Positions 63,277-64,000 of a stretch of 64,000 nucleotides of DNA are shown one piece after another. Origin of the DNA: Paenibacillus sp. FSL R5-0623 (GTDB taxonomy: Bacteria; Bacillota; Bacilli; Paenibacillales; Paenibacillaceae); assembly GCF_037974265.1 (NCBI RefSeq), contig NZ_CP150233.1:3472001-3536000 (forward strand), written 5' to 3'. Position 1 is the first letter of the stretch, and the number at the start of each line of letters is the position of its first letter. The notes below the pieces were generated by a model. That model made no database searches. It was given only the letters and a program-made list of their open reading frames with translations, and was not told the DNA's origin. A program made the translations under genes and the position numbers.

Positions 63277-64000
63277 ATGTTGGTATCCGTTAAAAAAGGG
63301 ATGTTTCTTTGCTTAATTACTGCAATGATTCTGGTGCTCGCAGCGTGTTCAAGCAACAATGGTGGAAGCAAAGATGCAAATGGCAGCTCACAGCAAGCTG
63401 CGGAGAGCAGCGCCACGAATGCAGCAACAAATGGGAAACAAACCGAAGCAGACGCTTCAGCACCTGCTGAAACAACTTACCCGATAACCGTTTCAAATTA
63501 TACAACAGAGAACGGCACATGGGTGAAGAAGGATCAAACGTTTGACAAAGCACCTGAACGAGTAGTTGCCAATACCCAAGGTGCAGCCGAGCTGATGATT
63601 CGCCTTGGTTTGACAGACAAACTTGTAGGTGTAGCTGCGTTGTTTGGTAGTGTACCTGAAGATATTGCTGACGAATTTAAACAAGTTCCTGTGCTTGCTG
63701 AAGGCTATGTAGGTAAGGAAGTGACAATAGGCGCTACGCCTGACCTGGTTGTAGGGCGTGGTGGATTGTTTGAGGATGCGGACTGGGGTGTTGGTACAGT
63801 AAGCAGCTTGAATGATATGGGGATTAAAACGTATGTACAAAGCACCAGTGTTCCTGATGCATCGTTAGATAGTCTGTATCAGGATATTACTGAATTAGGT
63901 GAGATATTCAACGTACAAGCTAATGCAGCGGCATATATTGAGACGCTTAAAGCACGTGAGAATGCCTTGTCGGCCCGAGCTAGCGCTGAAACGATCAACT
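63277..64000 (+). CDS. Iron-siderophore-type ABC binding lipoprotein (cut by window edge)
   Basis: The frame is open at the right edge. The precursor has lipobox VLAACS, a Ser/Ala/Glu-rich linker (about 25-65), and the start of a class III (FeuA/FecB-like, Peripl_BP_2) fold: KAPERVVANTQGAAELMIRLGLTDKLVGVA, ATPDLVVGRGG, TYVQSTSVPDASLDSLY. It should capture ferric siderophore or another metal complex. AAAGGGAGAG precedes the ATG. A Fur-like box upstream is consistent with iron control. Confidence 0.88.
   Translation, partial: MLVSVKKGMFLCLITAMILVLAACSSNNGGSKDANGSSQQAAESSATNAATNGKQTEADASAPAETTYPITVSNYTTENGTWVKKDQTFDKAPERVVANTQGAAELMIRLGLTDKLVGVAALFGSVPEDIADEFKQVPVLAEGYVGKEVTIGATPDLVVGRGGLFEDADWGVGTVSSLNDMGIKTYVQSTSVPDASLDSLYQDITELGEIFNVQANAAAYIETLKARENALSARASAETIN

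Overview
The window looks like a chromosomal segment of a Gram-positive, spore-forming plant-biomass degrader, most likely a Paenibacillus. The reasons are strong Shine-Dalgarno sites, frequent GTG/TTG starts, many T-tailed terminators, a GerAB-type germination permease, YesM/YesN-type two-component genes, LplB/LplC-type sugar permeases, a pdxR/pdxS pair, and many glycoside hydrolases (GH2, GH3, GH39, GH43, GH127). No rRNA, tRNA, CRISPR array or insertion sequence was recognised.

Layout. 0-2.7 kb: end of a cytosine deaminase gene, an orphan GerAB permease, a WYL regulator. 2.8-6.3 kb: a decayed VOC gene, then DoxX, pirin, MarR and a flavin monooxygenase behind a perfect palindromic operator. 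6.2-6.6 kb: a complete but orphaned beta-glucoside PTS control leader (promoter, cre, RAT antiterminator, terminator) followed by only about 23 codons of the PTS gene. 6.7-9.6 kb: an AraC regulator divergent from a GH127 beta-L-arabinofuranosidase. 9.7-14.3 kb: an HxlR remnant, a methionine aminopeptidase, a DUF418 membrane protein, two small proteins and a GntR/LacI hybrid (AraR-like) regulator.

14.4-33 kb is an arabinan/arabinogalactan-like utilisation region. It holds three GH43 enzymes (two secreted, one cytosolic), three GH2 paralogues, two paralogous ArsR-type regulators (one frameshifted in an A7 tract), an AraC regulator, a decayed LplBC-type transporter and an intact MalEFG-type transporter. 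Several promoters carry CcpA (cre) sites. 33-41.5 kb is a mixed accessory stretch: deletion-fused response-regulator and LacI fragments, a MarR/SDR divergon with twin palindromic operators, an ArsR/aldo-keto reductase pair, a ribbon-helix-helix protein beside an extra DNA polymerase sliding clamp, an AraC-GyrI protein, a lone FabZ and an acetyltransferase.

41.7-51.3 kb reads as one sensing-uptake-degradation locus: YesMN-type kinase and regulator divergent from two permeases, a lipoprotein binding protein and two enzymes resembling GH43 exo-beta-1,3-galactanases. 51.4-56.7 kb is more housekeeping: DinB-like protein, DinG-like helicase, PdxR and PdxS (without pdxT). 56.8-63.1 kb has an unusual AraC-GH39 fusion, a lone PTS EIIC and a GH3 enzyme. 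The window ends inside an iron-siderophore-type binding protein gene.

Two themes stand out: layered catabolite control over nearly every sugar operon, and an unusual density of partly deleted or frameshifted genes beside intact regulatory DNA. All calls come from reading the sequence and recall of protein families; no database search was run.
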